A DNA stretch of 64,000 nucleotides from the NCBI GenBank assembly GCA_027486405.1, contig JAIXPD010000020.1, positions 124,001-188,000 of the forward strand, read 5' to 3'. The position numbers were made by a program, and so were the translations under genes. A model generated the notes under the pieces. The model ran no database searches, had not been told where the DNA came from, and worked only from the letters and a program-made list of their open reading frames with translations. This DNA is from Azospirillum sp. Its GTDB lineage: Bacteria > Pseudomonadota > Alphaproteobacteria > Azospirillales > Azospirillaceae. Below are positions 34,855 to 47,551 of this stretch, piece after piece. The stretch's first letter is position 1; every line of letters begins with the position of its first letter.

Positions 34855-36471
34855 TTACTTCTTCGGCTTGCCCGCGTCCGCCGGGGCAGGGGTGGAGGTC
34901 TGGGGGCCGCCCAGCAGCGGGGCCATGTCGCCGCCGTTCAGCAGCAGTTGGCCCGCCTCCGTCAGCTCGATCTTGTAGCTGCGCAGCTCGGCCCCGCTGT
35001 CATCCTTGCTGATCTGGCCCATGGCCTGGAGCATGCCGATCATGCCCAACGCGTCCTGCGCGTCCTTGTCCGGCTTCTTGCCGGGGGCGGGTTGCAGGGC
35101 CTTGGCCGCCGCGTCCAGCCCCTTCAGCAGGATGGTGACGCCGCCGACGGCCCCGAAATCGGATTTGGGGGCCACGCGCATCGCCCCGGTGGCGGTCCCG
35201 GTGGTGGCGGGGGTTTCGATCTTCAGCGCGTCGAGTCGCAGTTCGGCCCCGGCGTCCACCAGCGCCGTCATGGTCCGGGCGATCACCGCGTCGGGGGAGG
35301 GCAGCGGGGTGGCCGGGGCCGGGGCGGCCTTGGCCTTGTCCCCCTTCTTCGGCGTCGGTTCGCCGGTGGCCTCCATCGACAGGGCCAGATCGCTCACCCC
35401 CTGCCACAGCGCGGCGTTGGGCAGCTTGGCCACCGACAGGCCGACTTCGACCGTCTTCGGGGTGAAGGCGGCGGGGGCGACCGCCGGGGTCATGGCGAAA
35501 TCGCGGGCGGTCAACCCGGCGCTGATGGTCGAGAAATCCTGATCCAGCGCGGCGACGCCGGTGGAGACCGACAGATGGCCCAGATCGATCTTGGTCCCGT
35601 CGCTGGGGTCGGTGCCGCTCAGGCCGGACAGGGTGAAGCGGCTGTCGAAACCGGCGATGGTCCCGCGCAGGACCGGCAGGATCTCCGCCACCTTCGGCGG
35701 CTTGCCGGTGGCGGACACGCGCTGGGCCATCGTCTGCAAGGCGTTGATGCGCGACAAATCGGCGCGGGTGTAGGTGTTTTCCACCGACAGACCGGCGACC
35801 TTGAAGACGTCGCGCTTCTTCTCGTCGCTGGCGGTGATGTTGCTGAACGCGAAGTTGGAGGGGCCGGACCAGGTCGTCGGGCCGTCGGCCTTCAAATCCT
35901 GCTTCAACACCACCCCGCCGATGGTCAGACCGCCCTTGCCGTCCGGGCTGGTCACGGCGATGTCGTTGAACGTCCCGTCCATCGTCAGCATGGTTTCCAG
36001 CGCGGCCGACCACACGCCGCTGAAGCTTTGGCGGCCCAGCGTGACGGTGGCGGCGTCCTTGTAATCCTCTTCCTGCTCATCGAAGCTCTGGACCAGGACC
36101 TTGTTCGGCAGGGTGACGGACACGCCGAACTGACCGCCGTCGCGCGGGGTGACGCTGAGCAGCACGGTCCCGACCTCGATCCGCAGGCCGTCGCTTTCCG
36201 CCGCCAGACGGGGCAGGGCGATGTCGTAATGGTCGCCGGACACCTTGACCGTCGGTTCCCCGTCCCACTCGAAGCTCACGTCGCTGTCGTCGGTGCCGGG
36301 CGGCATCCAGCGGGTCAGGCCGCTTTTCAGCGTGCTGGCCAAGGCGCGGGCACCCGCGTCATCGACCACGGGCACGTCGGCGCGCACCGGCGACCACGCG
36401 GCGGCGACCAACACGAACAGGCCGCCAGCCAACAGGCCAGGCGCAACGGAACGGACGGACGGACGACGCAT
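34855..36471 (-). CDS. Large exported protein of unknown function
   Basis: 538 residues. A signal peptide is clear (basic RRPSVRSVAPG, hydrophobic LLAGGLFVLVAAAWS, then VRAD). The mature protein is rich in beta-strand and alternating patterns (DGLRIEVGTVLLSVTPRDGGQFGVSVTLPN; FNDIAVTSPDGKGGLTIGGVVLKQDL) and has a Lys/Ala/Pro linker at about residue 375 (KKGDKAKAAPAPATP). The C-terminus is Pro/Lys-rich. The overall look resembles DUF945/DUF2125-like periplasmic proteins, but I cannot place it firmly. It starts 96 bases after the fzlA-like stop, same strand, and a terminator follows. Confidence 0.75.
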   Translation of the reverse strand: MRRPSVRSVAPGLLAGGLFVLVAAAWSPVRADVPVVDDAGARALASTLKSGLTRWMPPGTDDSDVSFEWDGEPTVKVSGDHYDIALPRLAAESDGLRIEVGTVLLSVTPRDGGQFGVSVTLPNKVLVQSFDEQEEDYKDAATVTLGRQSFSGVWSAALETMLTMDGTFNDIAVTSPDGKGGLTIGGVVLKQDLKADGPTTWSGPSNFAFSNITASDEKKRDVFKVAGLSVENTYTRADLSRINALQTMAQRVSATGKPPKVAEILPVLRGTIAGFDSRFTLSGLSGTDPSDGTKIDLGHLSVSTGVAALDQDFSTISAGLTARDFAMTPAVAPAAFTPKTVEVGLSVAKLPNAALWQGVSDLALSMEATGEPTPKKGDKAKAAPAPATPLPSPDAVIARTMTALVDAGAELRLDALKIETPATTGTATGAMRVAPKSDFGAVGGVTILLKGLDAAAKALQPAPGKKPDKDAQDALGMIGMLQAMGQISKDDSGAELRSYKIELTEAGQLLLNGGDMAPLLGGPQTSTPAPADAGKPKK

Positions 36472-36567
36472 CGGGGATTCTCCCTCTGGGAATGGTTTGA
36501 ACCAGTTAACCCTGATATTCGACGCGGGTCCATACCCGCTGACGCGATTGACCAGAGGCGCGCTTGC

Positions 36568-37239
36568 TCAGAAATCAAGGTCCGCGTAATGGCGGGGCGG
36601 CGGGCAACCGGTGATGTTGTCGGCCAGGATGGCGCGGAAGCTGGGGCGCGATTTGATGCGGGCGTACCAGTCCTTGGCCTCCGGGTTCTTGTCCCACGGC
36701 ACATTGTCGATGTAATCGACGCAGGACAGCGCGGCGGCGGCGGCGATGTCGGCCAGGGTGAAGGTCGGACCGGCCAGCCAGGGGCGGCGTTCCGACAGGA
36801 AGGCGATGTAATCCAGGTGGTAATGGATGTTGGCCAGCCCGGCGCGGATCGCCGGGGCGAAGGGATGGCCCTGGCCCGACAACCGTTTCATCAGCTTTTC
36901 GCCGACCAGATTTTCCGTGACCTCGCGGTCGAACTTCAGCAGGAACCAGTCGGCCAGCCGCCGCACCTCCGCCCGGTGCACCACCTCGCGCGGCAGCAGT
37001 TGGGTGTTGTCGGGGTAGGCCTCTTCCAGATACTCGATCAGCGCCCAACCGCCGACGATGACCGCGCCATCCTCCTCCACCAGCACCGGAACCTCGGCGG
37101 CGGGGGTCATGCGCAGGAAGGCGTCGCGCCGTTCCCACGGGCGTTCGATCACCGGCTCGAAAGGAATGCCCTTTTCGGCCAGCGTGATGCGGGCGACGCG
37201 CGACAGCACGTTCAGCGGGTGATGGTACAGGATCCTCAT
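36568..37239 (-). CDS. fzlA: GST-like FtsZ-binding protein FzlA
   Basis: 223 residues. A glutathione S-transferase fold: thioredoxin-like N-terminus (LYHHPLNVLSRVARITLAEKGIPFEPVIERPWERRDAFLRMTPAAEVPVLVEEDG) and a helical C-terminal domain (LADIAAAAALSCVDYIDNVPWDKNPEAKDWYARIKSRPSFRAIL). The ERPWERR segment and the terminal PPRHYADLDF tail match the alphaproteobacterial FzlA group, which binds FtsZ filaments and promotes constriction rather than acting as a classical transferase. The family call rests on remembered homologues, so plain GST remains possible. Repeat copy 4 lies upstream. Confidence 0.82.
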   Translation of the reverse strand: MRILYHHPLNVLSRVARITLAEKGIPFEPVIERPWERRDAFLRMTPAAEVPVLVEEDGAVIVGGWALIEYLEEAYPDNTQLLPREVVHRAEVRRLADWFLLKFDREVTENLVGEKLMKRLSGQGHPFAPAIRAGLANIHYHLDYIAFLSERRPWLAGPTFTLADIAAAAALSCVDYIDNVPWDKNPEAKDWYARIKSRPSFRAILADNITGCPPPRHYADLDF

Positions 37240-37309
37240 GGCGGGCGGACTTTAGCGCAACGCAGCAGAGGAAAACAGCCCGCGCGTGCGCCTCCCCCTT
37301 GCGGTGACA

Positions 37310-37559
37310 GGGCAATCGCTTGAACGAGCGATCATCGTCACGCAGGCAAGAATGGACACGGATTTCACGGACAAAATGAGGGATTTCACGGATTTCCGAT
37401 ATCAATCGTCTCGCACCTCCCACCTCCTGTGACGAGGTTTGTCGCAAGCTCGCAAATAGGATGGCTCTGAGACGGGTTCCGTGAAATCCGTTAGAAAATC
37501 CGTGAAATCCGTGGCAACGCTTGTTCCGGTCGGGCGCGCGATGCTTCAAGCGATTGCTT
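37310..37559 (+). repeat. Palindromic repeat, copy 4
   Basis: 250 bp. Starts GGGCAATCGCTTGAACGAGC and ends GCTTCAAGCGATTGCTT. Same orientation as copy 3; the first ~60 bases are almost identical, including ATGGACACGGATTTCACGG. The left side adds an extra unit (GGGATTTCACGGATTTCC), the centre has GTGACGAGGTTTGTCGCAAG and AATAGGATGGCTCTG, and the right units are CCGTGAAATCCG repeats. It sits in the 434-base gap between fzlA and gltB; apart from it and the gltB terminator the gap shows nothing else. Confidence 0.87.
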
Positions 37560-37612
37560 TGCCTGCTGCGAAGCTGGCGCAAGGCCAAACCGCATCGATT
37601 GTGGGGAAAACG

Positions 37613-37648
37613 AAAACGGCGGCCCGGCGCGATGCCGGGCCGCCGTTT
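37613..37648 (-). terminator. Terminator of gltB
   Basis: AACGGCGGCCCGGC (37616-37629) pairs with GCCGGGCCGCCGTT (37634-37647) around a 4-5 base loop. On the minus strand it is followed by TTCGTTTTCCCC. It lies just downstream of the gltB stop. Confidence 0.9.
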
Positions 37649-37673
37649 CGGGGCCACGCGGTGGACGGCGCTG

Positions 37674-42221
<4,548 letters not shown>

Positions 42222-42345
42222 GGAACGACCCTTTCACAGTCTTGACGTTGACCTGAGGGGGGATGGCCCCCTTGGGGTAGAGGGGGGCGGACCGATGGTG
42301 CCCCCATCCTGACCCTCGCCCGTCGATGATCGGGGAGGGGACTGC

Positions 42346-42369
42346 CGCGCCCCCGCACAGGGGGGCGCG
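42346..42369. other. GC-rich hairpin between gltD and gltB
   Basis: CGCGCCCCC and GGGGGGCGCG flank a 4-5 base loop in the 160-base gltD-gltB gap, close to the gltD stop. There is no T run on the minus strand. It could stabilise the gltD mRNA end or act as a partial terminator that sets the ratio of the two subunits. Confidence 0.5.
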
Positions 42370-42381
42370 GGCCAACATGCG

Positions 42382-43830
42382 TTATTCCGCCGCCGTCGCC
42401 AGGGCGTCCGCCTTCAGCGCTTGGGCGTAGGCGTGGATCGAGTCCGCCGCGTCGCGGCCATCGCGGATGGCCCAGACCACCAGCGACGCGCCGCGCACGA
42501 TGTCACCGGCCCCGAACACGCCGTCGATGGCGGTCATCTTGGTGCGGTGATCGACCAGCAGCGTGCCCCAGCGGGTGACGGTCAGGTCCGGCGCGCCGAA
42601 GGCACCGGGCAGATCCTCCGGCTCGAAGCCGAGCGCCTTGATGACCAGATCGGCGGGTTCGGTGAACTCCGAGCCTTCGATGATTTGCGGGGTCTGGCGG
42701 CCGGTGGCGTCGGCCACACCCAGATGGATGCGCACGGCGCGGACGCCGGTGACGACGTCCTCACCCGTGAAGCCCTCCGGCGCGACCTGCCAGACGAACT
42801 CGACGCCCTCTTCCTCGGCGTGCGCCACCTCGCGCTGCGAGCCGGGCATGTTCTTGCGGTCGCGGCGGTAGAGGCACTTGACCGACGTGGCACCCTGGCG
42901 GATCGCCGTGCGCACGCAGTCCATCGCGGTGTCGCCGCCGCCCAGAACCACGACCTTCTTGCCCTTGGCGTTCAGCGAGCCGTCGTCATAGGCCGCGACC
43001 GAGTCGCCCAGGCTCACCTTGTTGGAGGTGGTCAGGTATTCCAGCGCGGGCACGATGTTCTTCAGGCCGCAGCCGGGGGCCTTGATGTCGCGGGCCTTGT
43101 AGACGCCGGTGGCGATCAGCACGGCGACGTGCTTGGCGCGCAGATCGGCGAGGCTGGCGTCGCGGCCAACCTCGAAATTCGGGTGGAAGACGACGCCCGC
43201 GTCGGCCAGCAGCTTGACCCGGCGGCCCACCACGTCCTTTTCCAGCTTGAAGCCGGGGATACCATAGACCAGCAGGCCGCCCATGCGGTCGTGACGGTCG
43301 TAGACATGGACGGCGTAGCCCTTGGCGCGCAGCTCCTCGGCGGCGGCCAGACCGGCGGGACCGGCCCCGATGATGCCGACCGACTCGCCGTTCTCGCGCG
43401 ACGGCGTGCGCGGCTTGACCCAGCCCTGCTCCCACGCGGTGTCGGTGATGTACTTCTCGACCGAGCCGATGGTGACGGCCCCGTGGGTCGATTGCTCGAT
43501 CACGCAATTGCCTTCGCACAGCCGGTCCTGCGGGCAGATGCGGCCGCAGATTTCCGGGAAATTGTTGGTGGCCTGGCTGACCTCATACGCCTCTTCCAGT
43601 CGGCCTTCGGCGGTCAGGCGCAGCCAGTCGGGGATGTTGTTCGAGACCGGGCAATGCACCTGGCAGAAGGGAACGCCGCACTGCGAGCAGCGGTTGGCCT
43701 GCTCGTTGGCGCGTTCGGTGCTGAAGCGGGCGTAGATCTCGTTGAAGTCCTGGCGGCGCTCCGCAGCGGAGCGTTTGTCGGGCATCGTCTGCGCGGTGTG
43801 CACAAAGCCCAACATCTTCTGGTTCGCCAT
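42382..43830 (-). CDS. gltD: Glutamate synthase (NADPH) small subunit
   Basis: 482 residues from ATG 43830. N-terminal Cys clusters bind 4Fe-4S: Cys48, 51, 56, 60 (CSQCGVPFCQVHC) and Cys95, 99, 105, 109 (CGRICPQDRLCEGNC). FAD site VGIIGAGPAGLAAAEELRAKG and NADPH site VVVLGGGDTAMDCVRTAIRQGA; the FAD end has GDIVRGASLVVWAIRDGRDAA. It passes NADPH electrons to GltB. The gltD-then-gltB order is the reverse of enterobacteria and agrees with Azospirillum as I recall. Very similar in sequence to Azospirillum brasilense GltD. Confidence 0.98.
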   Translation of the reverse strand: MANQKMLGFVHTAQTMPDKRSAAERRQDFNEIYARFSTERANEQANRCSQCGVPFCQVHCPVSNNIPDWLRLTAEGRLEEAYEVSQATNNFPEICGRICPQDRLCEGNCVIEQSTHGAVTIGSVEKYITDTAWEQGWVKPRTPSRENGESVGIIGAGPAGLAAAEELRAKGYAVHVYDRHDRMGGLLVYGIPGFKLEKDVVGRRVKLLADAGVVFHPNFEVGRDASLADLRAKHVAVLIATGVYKARDIKAPGCGLKNIVPALEYLTTSNKVSLGDSVAAYDDGSLNAKGKKVVVLGGGDTAMDCVRTAIRQGATSVKCLYRRDRKNMPGSQREVAHAEEEGVEFVWQVAPEGFTGEDVVTGVRAVRIHLGVADATGRQTPQIIEGSEFTEPADLVIKALGFEPEDLPGAFGAPDLTVTRWGTLLVDHRTKMTAIDGVFGAGDIVRGASLVVWAIRDGRDAADSIHAYAQALKADALATAAE

Positions 43831-44205
43831 GACCTCTGCTCCTGTTGCGTGGCGTCGCGCGCTTGCGGGCGGTCGCCTGACCGGGCGGCGTCGGGCATGC
43901 CGGTGCGCCGTCGGTTGGGTTGAAACCGAACACCCGCGCTTGTGCGGGTCCTCGTCATATAACGCATGCCGCGATGCGGCGAAAGCACAAAAACGACGAA
44001 AGGTATCGTTTGTTGACCTTTTCATCGGCAATGAGGTGAGGGGCGGGGTGTTTCTGGTGGGGTGCCGCAAAAGTGAAAGAAAATTAGTCCCAAATCGGAC
44101 CTATGACCAAAAAGGGCGTGAAACCGCCCTGCGGTCGCCAAGCCGGTTGGTCCCTGCTATAAGCCGCCGCGAAGCCCCCAACCCGCAGCCAAGGCGTTCC
44201 CGCGC
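43831..44205. other. Divergent promoter region gltD/uppP, no gene seen
   Basis: 375 bases between the divergent gltD and uppP starts. The part at about 43955-44120 is AT-richer than its surroundings, with A-rich tracts (CACAAAAACGACGAAAGG, GAAAGAAAATTAGTCCC) and a small hairpin GCCGCGATGCGGC at 43969-43981. I searched by eye for a sigma-54 TGGC-N9-TTGC site and saw none that was convincing. No coding region is evident. Confidence 0.5.
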
Positions 44206-45006
44206 ATGCTGATCGACCAATATCTTGACGCCATCCTGCTCGGCCTTGTCGAAGGCGTGACCGAGTTTCTGCCGGTGTCTTCCACCGGCCATCTGATCCT
44301 GTTGGACGAGTTGCTGGGGTTCGACGGCCCGCCCGGCAAGGTGTTCGAGGTGGTGATCCAGCTTGGCGCGATCCTGGCGATCTGCGTGGTCTATTTCGCC
44401 CGCCTGTGGCGGGTCGCCGTCGGGCTGAAGGACGACCCCGCCGCCCGCCGCTTCGTGGTGGCGGTGCTGTTGGCTTTCCTGCCCGCGATGCTGCTGGGGG
44501 CGGGGCTGCACGGCTACATCAAGAGCGTGCTGTTCAATCCGACGGTCGTCAGCGTCGCCCTGATCGTCGGCGGTGTGGCGATCCTGCTGGTCGAACGGCT
44601 GGTTCCCCCGGCGCGTTACCACGCCATCGAGTCGTTTCCGGCACCGCTCGCGCTCAAGATCGGCCTGTGCCAGTGCCTGGCGCTGATTCCCGGCGTGTCG
44701 CGGTCGGGGGCGAGCATCCTGGGCGCGCTGCTGATGGGGGTGGACCGCAAGGTGGCCGCCGAATTCTCCTTCTTCCTGGCGGTTCCGACCATGGCGGGGG
44801 CGACGGTCTATGACCTCTACAAGAATTGGAAGCTGATGAGCATCGACAGCGGGCTGCTGATCGCCGTCGGCTTCGTCGTCGCCTTCCTGGCGGCGGCGCT
44901 GGTGGTCAAGTCGCTGGTCGATTTCGTCGGGCGCTACGGCTTCACCCCGTTCGGCTGGTACCGCATCGCGGTCGGCACGGTGATGCTGGTGGCGCTGTAT
45001 TTGTGA
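44206..45006 (+). CDS. uppP: Undecaprenyl-diphosphate phosphatase
   Basis: 266 residues, about eight membrane helices. Signature motifs EGVTEFLPVSSTGH (16-29) and PGVSRSGASILGALLMGVDR are intact. It recycles the undecaprenyl carrier lipid used for peptidoglycan and O-antigen synthesis and gives bacitracin tolerance (BacA). Length is typical. It is divergent from gltD, and a perfect inverted repeat follows its stop. Confidence 0.96.
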   Translation: MLIDQYLDAILLGLVEGVTEFLPVSSTGHLILLDELLGFDGPPGKVFEVVIQLGAILAICVVYFARLWRVAVGLKDDPAARRFVVAVLLAFLPAMLLGAGLHGYIKSVLFNPTVVSVALIVGGVAILLVERLVPPARYHAIESFPAPLALKIGLCQCLALIPGVSRSGASILGALLMGVDRKVAAEFSFFLAVPTMAGATVYDLYKNWKLMSIDSGLLIAVGFVVAFLAAALVVKSLVDFVGRYGFTPFGWYRIAVGTVMLVALYL

Positions 45007-45018
45007 GACGTGTGTGTG

Positions 45019-45051
45019 GTGGTGATCCGGTGATCAACGCCGGATCACCAC
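45019..45051. terminator. 12-bp perfect inverted repeat between convergent genes
   Basis: GTGGTGATCCGG (45019-45030) and CCGGATCACCAC (45040-45051) with a 9-base loop. It lies just after uppP and covers the last codons and stop of the convergent small gene at 45034. No long T run, so it may be a shared weak terminator or mRNA stabiliser. Confidence 0.6.
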
Positions 45052-45354
45052 CATGTGCTTGATCGTGACCAGGGTGTAGGTCTCGCTGGTCAGTGTGTTT
45101 CCAGAAAAATAGGCGGTCCCGGCAGGGGGATTGATTGAATGGGTTTGGTAGACAACGCCACCGATCACGACACCGCCGGACAATGACACGCGACCACTGG
45201 CAACCAGAACGGTTTCGCCACGCAAAGGTGCCGTTTTGTCGGGGTGGTAAGGGGCGGTGATGACCTTGTTCAGCGCGACCATAAGCGCGTTGATGCCGTC
45301 AGGATCGGGCGGAAAGGCAATGCCATTGAAATCCACCAACACAGGCTCGGTCAT
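45034..45354 (-). CDS. Unrecognised small beta-rich protein
   Basis: 106 residues from ATG 45354 (GTG 45366 is an alternative). The first half is MTEPVLVDFNGIAFPPDPDGINALMVALNKVI; the second half is beta-rich with Gly/Ser turns (VLVASGRVSLSGGVVIGGVVYQTHSINPPAGTAYFSGNTLTSETYTLV). No signal or membrane segment. I know no family for it. It lies 64 bases after the other unrecognised gene on the same strand. The combination looks like an accessory insertion between uppP and the NDUFA9-like gene. Confidence 0.6.
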   Translation of the reverse strand: MTEPVLVDFNGIAFPPDPDGINALMVALNKVITAPYHPDKTAPLRGETVLVASGRVSLSGGVVIGGVVYQTHSINPPAGTAYFSGNTLTSETYTLVTIKHMVVIRR

Positions 45355-45418
45355 CGCGCACCACACTCACAGATGAGTGCAACAACCTGCCAGGGTGCGT
45401 GTTCTACGGCAACTGTGT

Positions 45419-45892
45419 TCAACCGACATGGTGTAGGATATCGGTCGCATCAAGCGCTTCGTCGGGTGTGGCGCGCGCAATCGCCCGATCAACCGAAAGC
45501 CGCCCAACGGGCACGGACCATGCGCGCGAATCATCCGGCGCCCGCTGCCCCGCGCGCGCCAACTCATCCATTACCAGTTTAAGATCGTCTTTTTCTTCGT
45601 CCGACAGCGACCGAACACGCACCCGTGACAGGTCCATCACGCCACGGCTGGTGTCGTACAACTCCTCGCGGGTGGCCAGGCGCAGATGAGCTGGCGGCGA
45701 CTCGGCTGCCGACCGCCTTTGAATCACAACCGGTTCGCGCTTCAGGGCGGGCGTCTGATGCTGCAAAGGACGGCGTTCCGGCGACAGGGCAACCGAATGC
45801 GCGGCCATCCCTGGGTGAGAACGATCCGAAGTTGTGGATGTGGAAAAGCCAAGAAGCGTGTTTTGGCTGTTGCTGTTGTTCTTCCAGGACAC
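45419..45892 (-). CDS. Unrecognised protein
   Basis: 157 residues from GTG 45892, chosen because GGAGACGG lies just upstream; GTG 45922 and an internal ATG (MAAHSVAL) are alternatives. The N-terminal part is Ser/Asn/Thr-rich and probably disordered (SWKNNSNSQNTLLGFSTSTTS). The C-terminal part is a charged helical domain (LRLATREELYDTSRGVMDLSRVRVRSLSDEEKDDLKLVMDELARAG). No signal or membrane segment. Base use is less GC-rich than in the neighbouring housekeeping genes. Not recognised as any family. Confidence 0.55.
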   Translation of the reverse strand: MSWKNNSNSQNTLLGFSTSTTSDRSHPGMAAHSVALSPERRPLQHQTPALKREPVVIQRRSAAESPPAHLRLATREELYDTSRGVMDLSRVRVRSLSDEEKDDLKLVMDELARAGQRAPDDSRAWSVPVGRLSVDRAIARATPDEALDATDILHHVG

Positions 45893-46044
45893 CGGACCGT
45901 CTCCAAAGCCTTTGCGGAACACACACGCCAGCGCTTCAGGTTCAGACGGGGGCGTTTCCCAGAATCTGAAGAGAAGATGATAAGAGCGGCTTGGCGGGCT
46001 GTCAAATCATCTGGGAGCGGAAACCCCCGCTTCCAAGGGGCGGA

Positions 46045-46093
46045 AAAACCCCAATGGGGCAACCCCGGCGGTCCACCGGGTGCCCCATTTCGT
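46045..46093 (-). terminator. Terminator of the NDUFA9-like gene
   Basis: AATGGGGCA and TGCCCCATT pair around an inner CCGG/CCGG hairpin; on the minus strand GGGGTTTTTCC follows. Located just downstream of the stop at 46108. Confidence 0.85.
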
Positions 46094-46107
46094 TCATTCC
46101 GTGGCTT

Positions 46108-47079
46108 TCAGTGCGCGCCGCCGGGAACCGTCGGGTTGCGGCCGCCGACGATGAAACGCGCGAGGTAGGTCGGGACCACGACCTCGCAGGACGACAGGGC
46201 GGTGATGCCCAGATCGGCGAAACCGGCGGCGGTCGGCGACACCACATTGTCGCGCTTGAGCAGCTCGACCTGATCGCGGGTCAGCGCCGGGGCCAGCACC
46301 GGCACCTTTTCCAGGACGCCGCCCAGCGTTTCGGCGACGGTCCAGGGAACCGGAACCAGGCAGCGGCTGCGGTGAACCTCCTTCAGGGTCAGTTGCAGCA
46401 GCTCCTTGAAGCTGTAGGCGCGCGGGCCGCCCAGTTCAAAGCTGCGGCCCTTGGCGCTGTCCAGGCTGAGGGCGGCGGTGATGGCCTCGGCCACGTCGCC
46501 GACATAGACCGGCTGGAAGCGGGTCGCGCCGCCGCCGATCAGCGGCAGGGCCGGGGCGACCTGGGCCATCGCGCCGAACTTGTTGAAGAAGCCGTCCTCG
46601 GGGCCGAACACGACGCTGGGGCGCAGGATGGTGGCGGCCGGGAAGGCCGACAGCACCGCCTGTTCGCCCGCCGCCTTCGACCGGGCGTAGGAGGAGGCCG
46701 ACCCGGCGTCCGCCCCCAGGGCCGAGACATGGACCAGACGGCCAACCCCGTTGGCGGCGGCCAGACGGGCGATGCGGGCCGGGGTGTCGACATGGGCGGC
46801 CTGGAAGGTCTGCGCACCGCGTTCGAACAGCACGCCGATCAGGTTGATGGCGACGTCCGCCCCCTGGAGCGCGCGGGCGACCGACTCATCCTTGGTCACG
46901 TCGGTGGCGAAGGGAACGATCTGGCCGACCGCGCCCGCCGTCTTCAGGAACGCCGCCTTGGTCGGGGTCCGTGTGGCGATGCGGACGATCGCGCCGGACT
47001 TGGCAAGACGCCGGATCAGGTGGCGGCCAATGAAGCCCGAGCCGCCGAACACCGTGATAACCTGAGTGCGAATGGACAT
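46108..47079 (-). CDS. Complex I NDUFA9-like NAD(P)-binding protein (atypical SDR/epimerase)
   Basis: 323 residues from ATG 47079. Extended/atypical short-chain dehydrogenase fold: nucleotide site ITVFGGSGFIGRHLIRRLAKSG, LVHVSALGADAGSASSYARSKAAGEQAV with the Y-x3-K element, then ILRPSVVFGPEDGFFNKF and RFQPVYVGDVAEAI. This is the bacterial group called complex I NDUFA9 subunit family. In mitochondria the homologue binds NADPH at the complex I arm; the bacterial role is not settled. A terminator follows it; tRNA-Leu lies upstream on the other strand. Confidence 0.92.
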   Translation of the reverse strand: MSIRTQVITVFGGSGFIGRHLIRRLAKSGAIVRIATRTPTKAAFLKTAGAVGQIVPFATDVTKDESVARALQGADVAINLIGVLFERGAQTFQAAHVDTPARIARLAAANGVGRLVHVSALGADAGSASSYARSKAAGEQAVLSAFPAATILRPSVVFGPEDGFFNKFGAMAQVAPALPLIGGGATRFQPVYVGDVAEAITAALSLDSAKGRSFELGGPRAYSFKELLQLTLKEVHRSRCLVPVPWTVAETLGGVLEKVPVLAPALTRDQVELLKRDNVVSPTAAGFADLGITALSSCEVVVPTYLARFIVGGRNPTVPGGAH

Positions 47080-47346
47080 CGACCGTCTCCCCATGCTGAT
47101 GGCGTCACGCGGTTCGCGGGGCCGCGCCCGCGCGCCGATCAGCCCGCTGTGCCATGAATTCCGCGCAAGCTTATAGCGAATGCGCCCGCGCCAAGCTAGC
47201 CCTTGCGCCGCTGGGGATTTGCCCGGATGCCGCAGGGAGGAGAAGGGGGCGACCGGGCGCGGTTCAAAAAAATGCAAGATGGGTGAAAATAGATGTTGAC
47301 GCTGCCCGGCCGGATCATTAGAAAACGCCCCACACCGAGCACCGAA

Positions 47347-47433
47347 GCCCAGGTGGCGGAATTGGTAGACGCGCAGGTTTCAGGTACCTGTGGCAGAAAT
47401 GTCGTGGAAGTTCGAGTCTTCTCCTGGGCACCA
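47347..47433 (+). tRNA. tRNA-Leu (anticodon CAG)
   Basis: Class II tRNA with a long variable arm. The acceptor GCCCAGG (47347-47353) pairs with CCTGGGC (47423-47429), then ACCA is encoded. The D arm is GGCGGAATTGGTAGACGC. The anticodon stem CAGGT/ACCTG flanks loop TTCAGGT, so the anticodon is CAG, reading CUG. The T arm is GGAAGTTCGAGTCTTCT. CUG is the dominant leucine codon in this GC-rich genome. Confidence 0.96.
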
Positions 47434-47551
47434 TTTCTTTCTACCCGGCTGCGCCGCATGCACAACTCCTTCGGAAGAAGGAAACAGTGCAGAGCGGCGT
47501 TCGTCGTTTCTGGGGTCCGTGGCCGGGGGCCTGACACTCCGGGAAGCGACC

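Noticed and set aside
43831-44205. Sigma-54 promoter for gltD
   Set aside because: No convincing GG-N10-GC pair in the TGGCAC-N5-TTGC form was seen by eye on either strand; a matrix scan would be needed.
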